64,000 bases of DNA from Colwellia demingiae. Its GTDB lineage: Bacteria; Pseudomonadota; Gammaproteobacteria; Enterobacterales; Alteromonadaceae. The translations under genes were made by a program, and so were the position numbers. The stretch spans positions 405,615 to 469,614 of the forward strand of contig NZ_VOLT01000005.1 of NCBI RefSeq assembly GCF_007954275.1. The letters are read 5' to 3'. Below are positions 1 through 8,681 of the stretch, one piece after another. The notes under the pieces were generated by a model, which worked only from the letters and a program-made list of their open reading frames with translations, made no database searches and was not told the origin of the DNA. Each line of letters begins with the position of its first letter. Within the stretch, counting starts at the first letter, position 1.

Positions 1-605
1 TTATTCTAGAGTCTGGTCATTCACGTTTTCCCGTTGTTAATGAAGATATCGATCACGTTGACGGTATTTTATTAGCAAAAGACCTACTCGCTTTTGGCTT
101 TAACTCTCAAAGTGATAACTTTAGCTTAAGTGAAGTTATTCGACCTGCCATTATTGTCCCTGAAAGTAAGAAGGTTGAACCCTTATTAAAAGAGTTTCGT
201 TCAAATCGCTACCATATGGCCATTGTTGTTGATGAATACGGCGGTGTTTCCGGTGTTATCACCATCGAAGATATTTTAGAACAAATTGTTGGTGAAATTG
301 AAGATGAAACTGATGATGAGATTGAAGAAGAGATTAAACACTTAGCGGGTAATGTTTATCTAGTGAAAGCGCTGACAGAACTTGACGACTTCAATGATTA
401 CTTTAACTGTAATTTTAATGAAACCAACGCCGATACCATTGGTGGCATTGTTTTGCGTCAGTTTAATCATATGCCACAAAAAGGTGAACTATTCCGTTTA
501 GGTAACTTTGAATTTAAAGTACTAGTAGCCGATAGTAGACGCATGCAGATGCTGCAAGTAAGTGTTGATAAAGGTCACGAAATTAATGGTAAAGTGAGTG
601 ACTAA
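1..605 (+). CDS. corC: CorC/YbeX-type CBS-domain protein, 3' part
   Basis: The reading frame is open from base 3 and has no start in the window, so this is the C-terminal 200 residues of a longer protein. It contains the end of a CBS-domain pair (SGHSRFPVVNE, then MAIVVDEYGGVSGVITIED) followed by a CorC/HlyC-type transporter-associated domain with an acidic linker (EIEDETDDEIEEEI). These features fit the cytosolic protein CorC/YbeX, linked in the family to magnesium and cobalt efflux. The stop overlaps the start of lnt by 8 bases, which is the usual ybeX-lnt arrangement and implies translational coupling. The family call is firm; the transport role is known only from homologues. Confidence 0.9.
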   Translation, partial: ILESGHSRFPVVNEDIDHVDGILLAKDLLAFGFNSQSDNFSLSEVIRPAIIVPESKKVEPLLKEFRSNRYHMAIVVDEYGGVSGVITIEDILEQIVGEIEDETDDEIEEEIKHLAGNVYLVKALTELDDFNDYFNCNFNETNADTIGGIVLRQFNHMPQKGELFRLGNFEFKVLVADSRRMQMLQVSVDKGHEINGKVSD

Positions 606-2196
606 CATCAGTAAAACTTCTGTTTTTAAATCTATAAAAAGCAAACTAACAAGCCCAAGTAATTGGCTGTGTTTTCTTAGTGGCGTTTTCTTGGTTTTTG
701 CCTACGCACCCTTTTCTTATTGGTGGTTGGCATTAATTTTACCTAGCTTCATGTTATATCAGGTCAAGCATGCCTCCCCTAAAGTCGCCGCTAAAAAAAT
801 AGCTCTTTTTGCTTTTGGTTGGTTTAGCAGTGGCATTAGCTGGGTTCATGTTAGTATCGACCAATTTGGTGGCCTACCACTAATAGTTTCTTTACTATTA
901 ATGTTAGCTTTGTGTGCTTACCTCGCCTTATTCCCAGCACTTGCAGGTTATTTAACGGCAAGAATAGCTAAGAATAAACACGTTAACTTATGGTTGTTCC
1001 CCTCTATTTGGTTACTGTGCGAATACTTGCGTGCTGTCGTATTAACCGGTTTTCCTTGGCTCTCACTTGGTTATAGCCAAATAGATAGTCCGTTAGCCAG
1101 CTTTGCACCTGTTATCGGTGAGGTAGGTATTACCGGAATTATCTTAGTCTTAAATATTTGCTGGGTAAAAATTTATTGTTTTTATTCAGATTATATCAAC
1201 AACAAAAATCAGAAACACTCAGTCACTGTATCGCGTAAGCGCTTAGTTCTACCACTAACCTTAGTGGTAAGTATTATGCTTACCAGCTTTATATTCACTC
1301 ATGTGAACTGGACCCAGTTAACCGGTAAATCAACTAAAGTGGCGTTAATTCAAGGTAATGTAGCCCAATCAATAAAGTGGCAGCCTGAGCAAGAATGGCC
1401 AACCATGTTGAAATACCTAGATTTAACACGAGTAAACTATGATGCTGATATTATTGTTTGGCCTGAATCGGCTATTCCAGCGCTAGAGCCGGCAGTACAA
1501 GATTATTTAAGTACCGTAAATAGCTCAGCGATTTTGAACAACAGCGCAATAATTACTGGTCTAATTAATTACAACTTTGAGAGTAAAGAGTACTTCAATG
1601 CACTACTCGTTCTCGGTAAGAAAAATACTGAAGATGAACAAGGTTATTATTATAATCACAGTAATAGATACTATAAAAGCCACTTATTACCTATCGGTGA
1701 ATTTGTTCCTTTCCAAGAATTTCTTCGCCCTATAGCTCCCTTTTTCAACCTGCCGATGTCCTCTTTTACTCCAGGTAACTACGTGCAACCAAATTTGATC
1801 GCTAATAACTTACATATATTACCGCTAAATTGTTTTGAAATAGCTTTTCCAATGCAATTAGCAGCTAATTTTACTGATGATACCGATATGATTTTAACAG
1901 TAAGTAATGATGCATGGTTTGGTGATTCTCATGGTCCTCACCAGCACTTTGAAATTGCTCGAATGCGGGCGTTAGAGTTTGGTCGCCCATTAGTAAGGGC
2001 AACAAATAACGGTGTGACAGGCATGATAAATCATTTAGGAGAAGTTACTGCGGTTGCACCACAGTTTGAAGAGGTAGTACTTAGGGGAACGGTTGAGTTT
2101 GTTAAGGGCGATACACCCTATAGTCAATGGCCAAATCTAATTTTATGGTTGATGATACTGCTACCATTGACCTTGATGAAAACCTTTAAACTTTAG
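598..2196 (+). CDS. lnt: Apolipoprotein N-acyltransferase
   Basis: Lnt adds the third acyl chain to the N-terminal cysteine of lipoproteins in the inner membrane. The 532-residue protein has about six hydrophobic N-terminal segments followed by a periplasmic nitrilase-like domain. The catalytic triad is visible: Glu290 in VWPESAIPA, Lys360 in YYKSHLLPIGEF, and Cys412 in LNCFEIAFP. Most relatives have CYE where this one has CFE. Translation starts with GTG inside the last codons of corC. Length and domain order are normal for the family. Downstream lies a perfect 14-bp inverted repeat likely to end the transcript. Confidence 0.95.
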   Translation: MTNISKTSVFKSIKSKLTSPSNWLCFLSGVFLVFAYAPFSYWWLALILPSFMLYQVKHASPKVAAKKIALFAFGWFSSGISWVHVSIDQFGGLPLIVSLLLMLALCAYLALFPALAGYLTARIAKNKHVNLWLFPSIWLLCEYLRAVVLTGFPWLSLGYSQIDSPLASFAPVIGEVGITGIILVLNICWVKIYCFYSDYINNKNQKHSVTVSRKRLVLPLTLVVSIMLTSFIFTHVNWTQLTGKSTKVALIQGNVAQSIKWQPEQEWPTMLKYLDLTRVNYDADIIVWPESAIPALEPAVQDYLSTVNSSAILNNSAIITGLINYNFESKEYFNALLVLGKKNTEDEQGYYYNHSNRYYKSHLLPIGEFVPFQEFLRPIAPFFNLPMSSFTPGNYVQPNLIANNLHILPLNCFEIAFPMQLAANFTDDTDMILTVSNDAWFGDSHGPHQHFEIARMRALEFGRPLVRATNNGVTGMINHLGEVTAVAPQFEEVVLRGTVEFVKGDTPYSQWPNLILWLMILLPLTLMKTFKL

Positions 2197-2271
2197 TAAC
2201 GTAAACTTTAGTCATTTGAATAGTGATAGCTTTACCATTAGACATGTTTTCACGGTAACCGTAAATCATAA

Positions 2272-2315
2272 GTAGAATAAATAAAATGAACATTGTGACA
2301 CTTTATTTATTCTAC
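2272..2315. terminator. Inverted repeat between convergent lnt and cyclase genes
   Basis: Bases 2272-2285 and 2302-2315 are perfect 14-bp complements around a 16-base loop. The stem is A/T rich (GTAGAATAAATAAA), so transcripts from either side end in A/U-rich RNA. Its place between two convergent genes fits a bidirectional terminator. Confidence 0.6.
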
Positions 2316-2323
2316 GAGGTTAT

Positions 2324-3298
2324 CTACCTGTTGTGTTTCGGATGCAATGACGTTTTGTTACGACCTGTTTCTTTTGATTGATATAAAGCGGCATCAGCAC
2401 ATTCAATCCAAGCTTCGTGGCTTGTGATACCCTCATCAACTTCAGCTACACCAACACTTATGGTGTAATTAATATCAATATCATTGTAAGTCACTGTGGC
2501 TTTAGCCACTTCCTTACGAAGCCGCTCAGCAAATACGTATGCATTTTTAAGCGAGGTATCTGCCAATAAAATGGCAAACTATTCACCGCCATATCGACCA
2601 CAAATATCGGTTTCTCTAACATGGTGGCGAATCAAGTTCGAAAGGTGTCGAATAACGACATCACCCACCACGTGACCATAGCTATCATTAACACTTTTAA
2701 AGTGATCAATATCTAGCATCACTAATGAGCTAGGATGTTGACTTCGACCCCAACGTTTATGTTCAGCTAATAAACACGACTCCCAGTGCGCACGATTAAA
2801 CAATTGAGTTAAGCCATCTGTTTGACTCAGTATTGCCAACTCTTCATTCGCTTTTTTCAACCCTTGCTTGTGCACTGCATTGTCTGTGACATCATAAACC
2901 AATAAACACAAGTGGCTAACTTCACCGGTAGAAGATAAAAGCGGGATAAAAGTAGTGTTTTGATACATAAAATCAGCGCTACCGGTAACGGGACGATAAC
3001 TATCAAACTTAAATAAGTAGGGTCTTTGTTCCCATATGGTAAAGGCTTTATTTTTCAGTAAAAAAACTGATTCTGCCTTACGGGTAAACCAATCCTGGGG
3101 GATCTCTTCAAATAGATCAAAGATTAACTTTCCCTTAACTTGACGAGGTAATAAGCCACTATGATTTTCCATAAAACCATTAAATATTTGAATGGTAAAC
3201 TCTTTATCAAGCACAACTAGACCAACGTCAATGTTATGCAACATTTCCATTAGCCAATGTAATTCATTTAATTGTGATTTTTCTAATGTCATAACCAA
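2324..3298 (-). pseudogene. PAS-GGDEF diguanylate cyclase, interrupted in the GGEEF motif
   Basis: The unbroken frame would encode 324 residues: an N-terminal PAS-like sensor region (residues about 10-130) and a C-terminal GGDEF domain that would make cyclic di-GMP. Just before the active site the sequence reads DICGRYGGE, then TAG at 2579-2581, then FAILLADTSLKNA in the same frame. The fourth residue of GGEEF is therefore an amber codon, one substitution away from GAG. The product would stop in the catalytic loop and lack the rest of the domain. No other frameshift is seen and codon use downstream looks normal, so the lesion is recent, strain-specific or a sequence error. It follows a receiver-CheC gene on the same strand, 71 bases away. 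Confidence 0.88.
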
Positions 3299-3369
3299 TT
3301 CCTGTCGTCTAACTCATACCCAGCTTATTTTTAATAAGTGTTTCAATTTTTAATTGATTAACTCATCAG

Positions 3370-4500
3370 TTAATCAATTAAATAGGCCAATTTATTATTA
3401 AGTGTCTGCATAGACTTTTCCGTAAAGAGTAATAACAAATCACACTTTATTGGATAGTCCTCTATGCTATAGCTAATTTCTATTGCGAGTGTTTTTTTCC
3501 ATTTATTGGCATTATTAGCAATTAAGTCAGAGATTTTTCTATGTTGCCCTAATACCTCAGGGTGTCCCTGACTAAACTGAATATCGAGCTGCTCTGATAT
3601 CCCTTTTAAGCAGGCGCCAATAAGTACATTTGCTAAGTCCATTAATAATTCTAACTCAGTCCCCATATCAGCATCGTATTGATAATTCATCAACGATGCG
3701 ACATCTTTAAAGCTAGAGTCGTTAAGGATAAGCAAGGCTTCTCCTGAAATACCCGCACTAATAAAGCCTTGGCAAATACCCGATGTACTTTCATGATTTT
3801 CGATATCTTTCAGCGCCATTCGAAGCTCACTCACTTCGATGAAATTAACATTAGGAATAGGTAACTCAACAAAAACATTGAGTAAACGAGCCAATAAATC
3901 ACCCGCTCGACCCATAGCGACATTAGCAATCTCTTGATAACAATCGCGAATATCTGTTGATAAGGTAAGATTAGGTTCAGTAACTTGTGGTTCACTCTCA
4001 ACATTAGATACATTAACTTGAGTAACCCTAGGCTTCTCAGGAGTATTTATAACGGCAGGTGGTGGAGTTGCTGGAATATTGATTGACGAATTATGCGATG
4101 TATCTAGTTCATTACTCGTCGCTGGATTTTCATGAGAGAAAAGTCCATAAGATGAAAGTACTTCAGTGAGAATATCTTTATTGACCGGTTTTTGAATAAA
4201 ACCTAGTGCGCCTAAACTCGTAACACGTTGATGAGCCTCTGGTTGAATATCACCTGATATAACAATGGTAAGTGTTGGTAAATCTTGCGCCAAAATAGCT
4301 TCAAGCACCTGATAGCCATCCATTTTCGGCATGTTAAGATCGAGTAAAAGTACATCGCCTTTCCCTGCCTTTATCGCTTCAATTCCCTCAACACCATCGG
4401 CGGCAAAACTTATCTCTACATCCCAACCATCGGGTAATGAACGCGCCACTTGCTTGCGCGCCATATTAGAATCATCACAAATTAATAATTTAGTGGTCAT
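3370..4500 (-). CDS. Response regulator with CheC-type phosphatase domain
   Basis: Residues 1-120 are a CheY-like receiver with acidic pocket D9/D10, phospho-acceptor D54 (LLLDLNMPKMDGY), S82 and K104 (QKPV). A linker rich in proline and serine (about 125-180) leads to a CheC/CheX-like domain. The CheC active-site pattern D-x3-E-x2-N-x22-P is met exactly by D186, E190, N193 and P216. A second copy has E284, D288, N291 and P314, with Asp in place of the usual Glu. The protein probably takes a phosphoryl group on its receiver and removes one from itself or another CheY-like protein. It is upstream of, and likely co-transcribed with, the broken cyclase gene. The partner kinase is not in the window. 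Confidence 0.85.
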   Translation of the reverse strand: MTTKLLICDDSNMARKQVARSLPDGWDVEISFAADGVEGIEAIKAGKGDVLLLDLNMPKMDGYQVLEAILAQDLPTLTIVISGDIQPEAHQRVTSLGALGFIQKPVNKDILTEVLSSYGLFSHENPATSNELDTSHNSSINIPATPPPAVINTPEKPRVTQVNVSNVESEPQVTEPNLTLSTDIRDCYQEIANVAMGRAGDLLARLLNVFVELPIPNVNFIEVSELRMALKDIENHESTSGICQGFISAGISGEALLILNDSSFKDVASLMNYQYDADMGTELELLMDLANVLIGACLKGISEQLDIQFSQGHPEVLGQHRKISDLIANNANKWKKTLAIEISYSIEDYPIKCDLLLLFTEKSMQTLNNKLAYLID

Positions 4501-4672
4501 ATTAATCTTAGGCCTTACATAAACAATAACAATGGCCGAGTATTAAATATCTAGCCTCTATTGATAACCTTAAAGTATCCAATATAAAACACAATGATTA
4601 AGTTCTATTTATAGAATTTTTATCGCTAAACGGCTAATATAATTTCACCTTAACCATTAATTTCAATAACCC

Positions 4673-5359
4673 ATGAATTTTCCTACTTCAAACATTGCCT
4701 TATGTGCATTTTTTATCGCCAGTTTTACTATTGCTTTCACTAGCCATAGTGATAATTTTGACTCAAAAAAACTTAAATCAACACAAAATCTTGTCAAAGC
4801 CGGAGATAAGTATGTCACCCTTTTAGGCGAACAGGTAAATGTTGGCGAGCAAGCTCCACAGTTTAAAGTTGTTGATAAAAACTTTGCGCCAGTAACATTG
4901 GCAGACTTTCAAGGACAAACTTTACTTATTTCAGTGGTGCCAAGCTTAGATACCGGTGTTTGTTCTATTCAAACAAAACGATTTAATGAAGAAGCAGCAA
5001 AACTACCTGAGAATATTACAATTTTAACCATCAGTAATGATCTGCCATTTGCTCAAAAACGTTTTTGTGATGTTGAAAAAGTCGATGGTATTAAGGTGCT
5101 ATCTGATTCAGTTTGGCGTGATTTTGGCACTAGTTATGGTTTATTAATTAAGGATATGGGACTGCTTACCCGTGCAATATTTGTTATAAATAACCAAGGC
5201 AAGATTGTGTACAAAGAGATAGTTGCAAACATATCACAACACCCTAATTATGATAAAGCACTAGCTAAAGTGAGATATACGGCGCCTGTTATTGTTATTG
5301 ATCCGGAAGCTGAAGTTGAAGCGACTAAAGAACTTCCCGTGAAAGAAACTGAGAAATAA
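4673..5359 (+). CDS. tpx: Exported thiol peroxidase (Tpx-type peroxiredoxin)
   Basis: Tpx reduces hydrogen peroxide and organic peroxides using thiols. The peroxidatic cysteine is C97 in the motif PSLDTGVCS and the resolving cysteine is C132 in KRFCDVEK, 35 residues apart as in atypical 2-Cys Tpx. The protein is 228 residues, longer than the usual 165. It has an extra N-terminal hydrophobic stretch (residues about 8-24) resembling a signal peptide, and a charged C-terminal tail after the peroxiredoxin fold. It is therefore probably periplasmic. A 20-bp A/T palindrome follows the stop. It appears to be a single-gene unit. Confidence 0.88.
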   Translation: MNFPTSNIALCAFFIASFTIAFTSHSDNFDSKKLKSTQNLVKAGDKYVTLLGEQVNVGEQAPQFKVVDKNFAPVTLADFQGQTLLISVVPSLDTGVCSIQTKRFNEEAAKLPENITILTISNDLPFAQKRFCDVEKVDGIKVLSDSVWRDFGTSYGLLIKDMGLLTRAIFVINNQGKIVYKEIVANISQHPNYDKALAKVRYTAPVIVIDPEAEVEATKELPVKETEK

Positions 5360-5362
5360 CGC

Positions 5363-5382
5363 TTTAAAATATATATTTTAAA
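5363..5382. terminator. A/T palindrome after tpx
   Basis: TTTAAAATAT and ATATTTTAAA form a perfect 20-bp palindrome starting three bases after the tpx stop. It could weakly terminate tpx, but it has no G/C pairs and no separate T-run. Confidence 0.35.
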
Positions 5383-5435
5383 TACATGAAAAACAACCAG
5401 TTAAAATTTATCCTATAATTTTATTTAACTTTATT

Positions 5436-5463
5436 CTTGAAAAACCAGTAAACAATCCCATCT
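5436..5463 (+). promoter_or_regulatory. Sigma-32 heat-shock promoter of the small heat-shock gene
   Basis: CTTGAAA at 5436-5442 and CCCATCT at 5457-5463, separated by 14 bases, match the RpoH consensus CTTGAAA-N11-16-CCCATNT without mismatch. The predicted transcription start is near 5470, giving a leader of about 185 bases before the hsp20 start codon. Confidence 0.85.
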
Positions 5464-5467
5464 TTAA

Positions 5468-5656
5468 TTGTGTAGTCGCCGTAAGGGGCTACACAACAAA
5501 AATTGCCTGTTCATTATGAAAGGCAGCATTATTTTAAATGACTTATGATTTTGTGATTCAACTCTAGGCAATGTTTTTGCTAGAAAAAACTAACAACATT
5601 AACGTCGCTGTTTAAAATAATAATCAACTTATTGCTATATTATAGGATAACTTATT
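5468..5656 (+). promoter_or_regulatory. Structured 5' leader, ROSE-like RNA thermometer candidate
   Basis: The leader begins with a strong hairpin: TTGTGTAGTC (5468-5477), a bulged G, CC, a GTAA tetraloop and GGGG-CTACACAA ending at 5496. A second hairpin, TGCCT (5504-5508) with AGGCA (5521-5525), follows. Just before the start codon, TTGCT (5632-5636) faces the ribosome binding site AGGA (5644-5647) across a 7-base loop. This is the UYGCU-to-Shine-Dalgarno pairing typical of ROSE elements, which melt on heating. Placement upstream of an hsp20 gene agrees with the known class. The fold was worked out by eye and not calculated. Confidence 0.6.
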
Positions 5657-6127
5657 ATGCGTAACTCTACAGACTACAGCCCTCTTTATCGTTCATTTAT
5701 TGGCTTTGACCATTTAGCTAGTTTAATAGATAAAGCTTCCCAACCGGGAAAACAATCATCATACCCGCCATATAACATTGAGTTATTGGCCGAAAATCAA
5801 TACCGCATTACTATGGCTGTCGCAGGCTTTAGTGAGGAAGATATTGATATTGAATCTAAAGACAATGGTTTAATCATTGTTGGTACCAAACAAACCACTG
5901 CTAATTCAAAACAGGAAAACGAATCATCCCCTCGTCATTTTTTACATCAAGGTATTGCAGAGCGAAATTTTGAGCGTAAATTTCAACTAGGTGAACACGT
6001 CAAAGTCATTGGCGCCTTTATGGAAAACGGTTTGCTGCACGTTGATTTAGAAAGAGAAATTCCAGAAGCATTAAAATCTCGGAAGATAGCTATCAATGGC
6101 AAAAGCTTATTGAATGGAAATTCATAA
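5657..6127 (+). CDS. ibpA: Small heat-shock protein, Hsp20/IbpA family
   Basis: The 156-residue protein binds unfolding proteins and keeps them ready for refolding by DnaK and ClpB. It has the IbpA layout: a short N-terminal arm (LYRSFIGFDHLASLID), an alpha-crystallin core (YPPYNIELLAENQYRITMAV to GLLHVDLEREIPE) and a C-terminal I-x-I-type motif (RKIAING). Length is near that of E. coli IbpA. The ATG is preceded at good spacing by AGGA. A sigma-32 promoter and a thermometer-like leader lie upstream and a terminator lies downstream, so it is a stand-alone heat-shock unit. IbpA versus IbpB cannot be decided. Confidence 0.92.
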   Translation: MRNSTDYSPLYRSFIGFDHLASLIDKASQPGKQSSYPPYNIELLAENQYRITMAVAGFSEEDIDIESKDNGLIIVGTKQTTANSKQENESSPRHFLHQGIAERNFERKFQLGEHVKVIGAFMENGLLHVDLEREIPEALKSRKIAINGKSLLNGNS

Positions 6128-6174
6128 ACCTTAACTTATTTCATATTTCTCCTTTTGTTTTACCTGTTGTTTTT

Positions 6175-6204
6175 GCCCAGTCTTTGACTGGGCTTTTTTG
6201 TTTT
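6175..6204 (+). terminator. Rho-independent terminator of hsp20
   Basis: GCCCAGTC (6175-6182) and GACTGGGC (6186-6193) form a perfect 8-bp stem with a TTT loop, followed by TTTTTTGTTTT. Confidence 0.9.
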
Positions 6205-6250
6205 ACTATGCTACTTAAATAGTTATAAAATTATTTAAGAAATTAAGCCA

Positions 6251-7642
6251 TTGACTGAACTCCCACACTTAAAAAATAAAATTACTGTTGCAGGAGCCGG
6301 CCCTGTTGGCGCTATGTTAGCCATAATTTTATCGCGTGCCAATCACCAGGTCGATGTATTTGAATCACGCCCGGACCCTAGATCACACAGTGCACAACAA
6401 GGTAGAACCATCAATATTACCTTATCAGAGAGAGCATGGGCAGCACTTGAAATGATCGGCATTGATAAGAGAGTACGTCAATATGCTACACCACTTTATA
6501 AGCGTGTATTTCATGGGCAAGACGGAATTTTATCAGAACAAAATTATGGCCAAAAAAATCAAGCTATTTGGTCTATATCACGAGAAAAATTGACTGAGAT
6601 TTTGATCAGCCAAGCCGAGCAAGAAGCACAAGTCAACTTACACTTTGAACAACGATTAACATACATAGATTTTAATACTGCTTGCTGCTCTTTTAGTTAC
6701 TTGAAAGCTGGAAGAAAAGGCCATAAAGAGATTGATGCAGATTACGTATTTGCGGCCGATGGTGCTTTTTCTAAAGTACGTCGTCTTGCGCAGGAAACAC
6801 CACGTTTTAGCTACTCTCAACGTTATGTGAAGCAATCATACATAGAGTTAACCATTTCCTCGAATAAAGATGGTAGTACTAAGTTATCGCCACATGCCAG
6901 TCATCTTTGGCCTCGCAATGGTTTTTTATTAATTGCACTGCCAAATAATGATGGTAGCTTTACCTGTACTTTATACTTAAATGACCAAGGACCCGTTTCA
7001 TTTTCATCACTAACAAGTGCAAAGGCAGTAGAGGATTTTTTTCTCCATCATTTTACTGATGTTATGCCACTATTAGAAAATCCTGTCACTGAGTTCCTTA
7101 CAAAAACACCTAACCCGCTATTTTTAGTGAATGTTGATCCTTGGGTGATAAATAATAAAGTGGCTTTGATAGGTGATGCTGCTCATGCCATGCTGCCTTT
7201 TTATGGCCAAGGTTTAAATAGTAGTTTTGAGGATTGTCACGCACTCGCAAAGCTTATCAAGTTATACACTGATGACTGGCTAAAAATATTGCCCGCTTAT
7301 TACTTACAACGCAAAAAAAACAACGATGCTATTAGTAAACTATCTAATGACCATTTTATTGAGATAAGCAGTCTTGATGACAATATCGATGAGCTATTGA
7401 GTAAAAAAATAGCACATAAATTCGCATTAATGTGCCCTGAACTTTGGCCTTCATTAGATCAAATGGTCAGCTTTTCTCCTGACATTTCATACACAAAAGC
7501 CAGAGAGATATCAGTAGAGCAAAAGAGCATCATGACTGAAGTAATGCAAATTAAGAATATTCACCAGTGCTGGCAGGAGGATTACATATACCGGGAATTA
7601 GAAAAAATAGCCTTAACAAGGCTTGCCCCTCTATTAAAATAA
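6251..7642 (+). CDS. kmo: FAD-dependent monooxygenase, kynurenine 3-monooxygenase-like
   Basis: The protein has the aromatic-hydroxylase fold: an N-terminal FAD-binding motif GAGPVGAM (residues 15-22), a second region GRTINITLSERA typical of kynurenine 3-monooxygenase, and the FAD ribityl motif GDAAHAMLPFYGQGLNSSFED (split near residues 307-327). KMO hydroxylates kynurenine to 3-hydroxykynurenine with NADPH and O2. The start is TTG at 6251; the first ATG lies after the FAD motif and cannot be the start. The 463 residues match bacterial KMO length. No other kynurenine-pathway gene is in the window, so the substrate is inferred from similarity alone. Confidence 0.8.
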   Translation: MTELPHLKNKITVAGAGPVGAMLAIILSRANHQVDVFESRPDPRSHSAQQGRTINITLSERAWAALEMIGIDKRVRQYATPLYKRVFHGQDGILSEQNYGQKNQAIWSISREKLTEILISQAEQEAQVNLHFEQRLTYIDFNTACCSFSYLKAGRKGHKEIDADYVFAADGAFSKVRRLAQETPRFSYSQRYVKQSYIELTISSNKDGSTKLSPHASHLWPRNGFLLIALPNNDGSFTCTLYLNDQGPVSFSSLTSAKAVEDFFLHHFTDVMPLLENPVTEFLTKTPNPLFLVNVDPWVINNKVALIGDAAHAMLPFYGQGLNSSFEDCHALAKLIKLYTDDWLKILPAYYLQRKKNNDAISKLSNDHFIEISSLDDNIDELLSKKIAHKFALMCPELWPSLDQMVSFSPDISYTKAREISVEQKSIMTEVMQIKNIHQCWQEDYIYRELEKIALTRLAPLLK

Positions 7643-7675
7643 ATTGGGGATAACAAACTCGAGAATAACAATTAA

Positions 7676-8029
7676 TTAAAACTCTAGCGAAAATAATAAT
7701 TCTGATAAATCTGGCTTCCATTGGAATTCTTTTAGTTTGATCCTGCTACCAATCACAACGACCTGCTCATCTTGCAAATGATGTTTCTGCTTATCAAAAT
7801 TTTCACTGCCTGGTGGGAAAGAAATCTTACCTTGTGAGTTAATAACTCTAAACCAAGGTACCGTTTGCCCTCGCCAGCCATCTTTTGGTACTTTACCAAG
7901 CGATTTTCCTACAAGACGCGCTCTACCAGGTAAACCAGCTAAGTCAGCAATTTGGCCATAACAAGCAACCTTACCTAGCGGAATTAACTGTACTGTTTGC
8001 CATATCTGTTGGTAATTGGGATTTAACAT
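7676..8029 (-). CDS. Alkyltransferase-like protein (ATL)
   Basis: This 117-residue protein is the DNA-binding domain of O6-alkylguanine alkyltransferases (IPLGKVACYGQIADLAG, GRARLVGKSLG) without the N-terminal domain. The reactive cysteine of the PCHRV motif is replaced by tryptophan (W59 in VPWFRV). ATL proteins of this type cannot remove the alkyl group but bind alkylated guanine and hand it to nucleotide excision repair. It is convergent with the monooxygenase gene and divergent from the YaiI-family gene. Confidence 0.88.
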   Translation of the reverse strand: MLNPNYQQIWQTVQLIPLGKVACYGQIADLAGLPGRARLVGKSLGKVPKDGWRGQTVPWFRVINSQGKISFPPGSENFDKQKHHLQDEQVVVIGSRIKLKEFQWKPDLSELLFSLEF

Positions 8030-8148
8030 AGTGTTGTAAGTCCAATTTATCTAGGTTTTAACCCAATTTTTTAATTACCCAATGAATTACTGTATCATAG
8101 CAGCATAAGTAAAAATAACGTGAGTGGTCAATAGACCTAAGGAAAAAC

Positions 8149-8604
8149 ATGAAAATTTGGGTTGATGCTGATGCATGTCCAGTGGTGATCAAAGAAATAT
8201 TATTTAAAGCGGCTGACAGAACGAAAATAGCCATCACCTTAGTGGCCAATCATCATGTCCGCATACCACCTTCACCCTTTATAAGTTTCATGCAGGTCAG
8301 TAGTGGCTTTGATGTTGCAGACGATGAAATAGTTAAGCGTATTGAGGCCAATGATTTAGTTATCACCAGTGATATTCCACTAGCAGATGAAGTGATAGAT
8401 AAAGGGGGCGTTGCCCTGAGTCCTCGTGGCGAGCTTTATACTAAAGAGAATATAAAATCACGACTCAATATTCGTGATTTTATGGACACCATGCGCGCTA
8501 GTGGCGTTCATACAGGTGGGCCACCCGCCTTAAATCAAACAGATAGACAAAATTTCGCTAATCATCTTGATCGTATTATTACCCAATTCAAAAAAACGCT
8601 ATAA
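8149..8604 (+). CDS. YaiI/YqxD family protein (UPF0178)
   Basis: The 151-residue protein starts [17 protein letters not shown] and carries conserved [20 protein letters not shown] and [12 protein letters not shown]. These mark the UPF0178 (YaiI/YqxD) family, which resembles PIN/NYN-type nuclease folds with clustered aspartates. No biochemical role is established that I know of. ATG follows an AGGAA ribosome binding site. It is monocistronic. Confidence 0.92.
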   Translation: MKIWVDADACPVVIKEILFKAADRTKIAITLVANHHVRIPPSPFISFMQVSSGFDVADDEIVKRIEANDLVITSDIPLADEVIDKGGVALSPRGELYTKENIKSRLNIRDFMDTMRASGVHTGGPPALNQTDRQNFANHLDRIITQFKKTL

Positions 8605-8614
8605 ATAACATGCG

Positions 8615-8636
8615 CAGATACTCACGTGAGCATCTG
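8615..8636. terminator. Imperfect palindrome after the YaiI-family gene
   Basis: CAGATACTCAC and GTGAGCATCTG form a 22-bp palindrome with one A/C mismatch, 11 bases after the stop. There is no clear T-run. It may end transcription of the upstream gene or be a protein site. Confidence 0.35.
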
Positions 8637-8681
8637 TACATTGATTATATCCATGTTCAATCAAGACTGCGTAACTTATCG

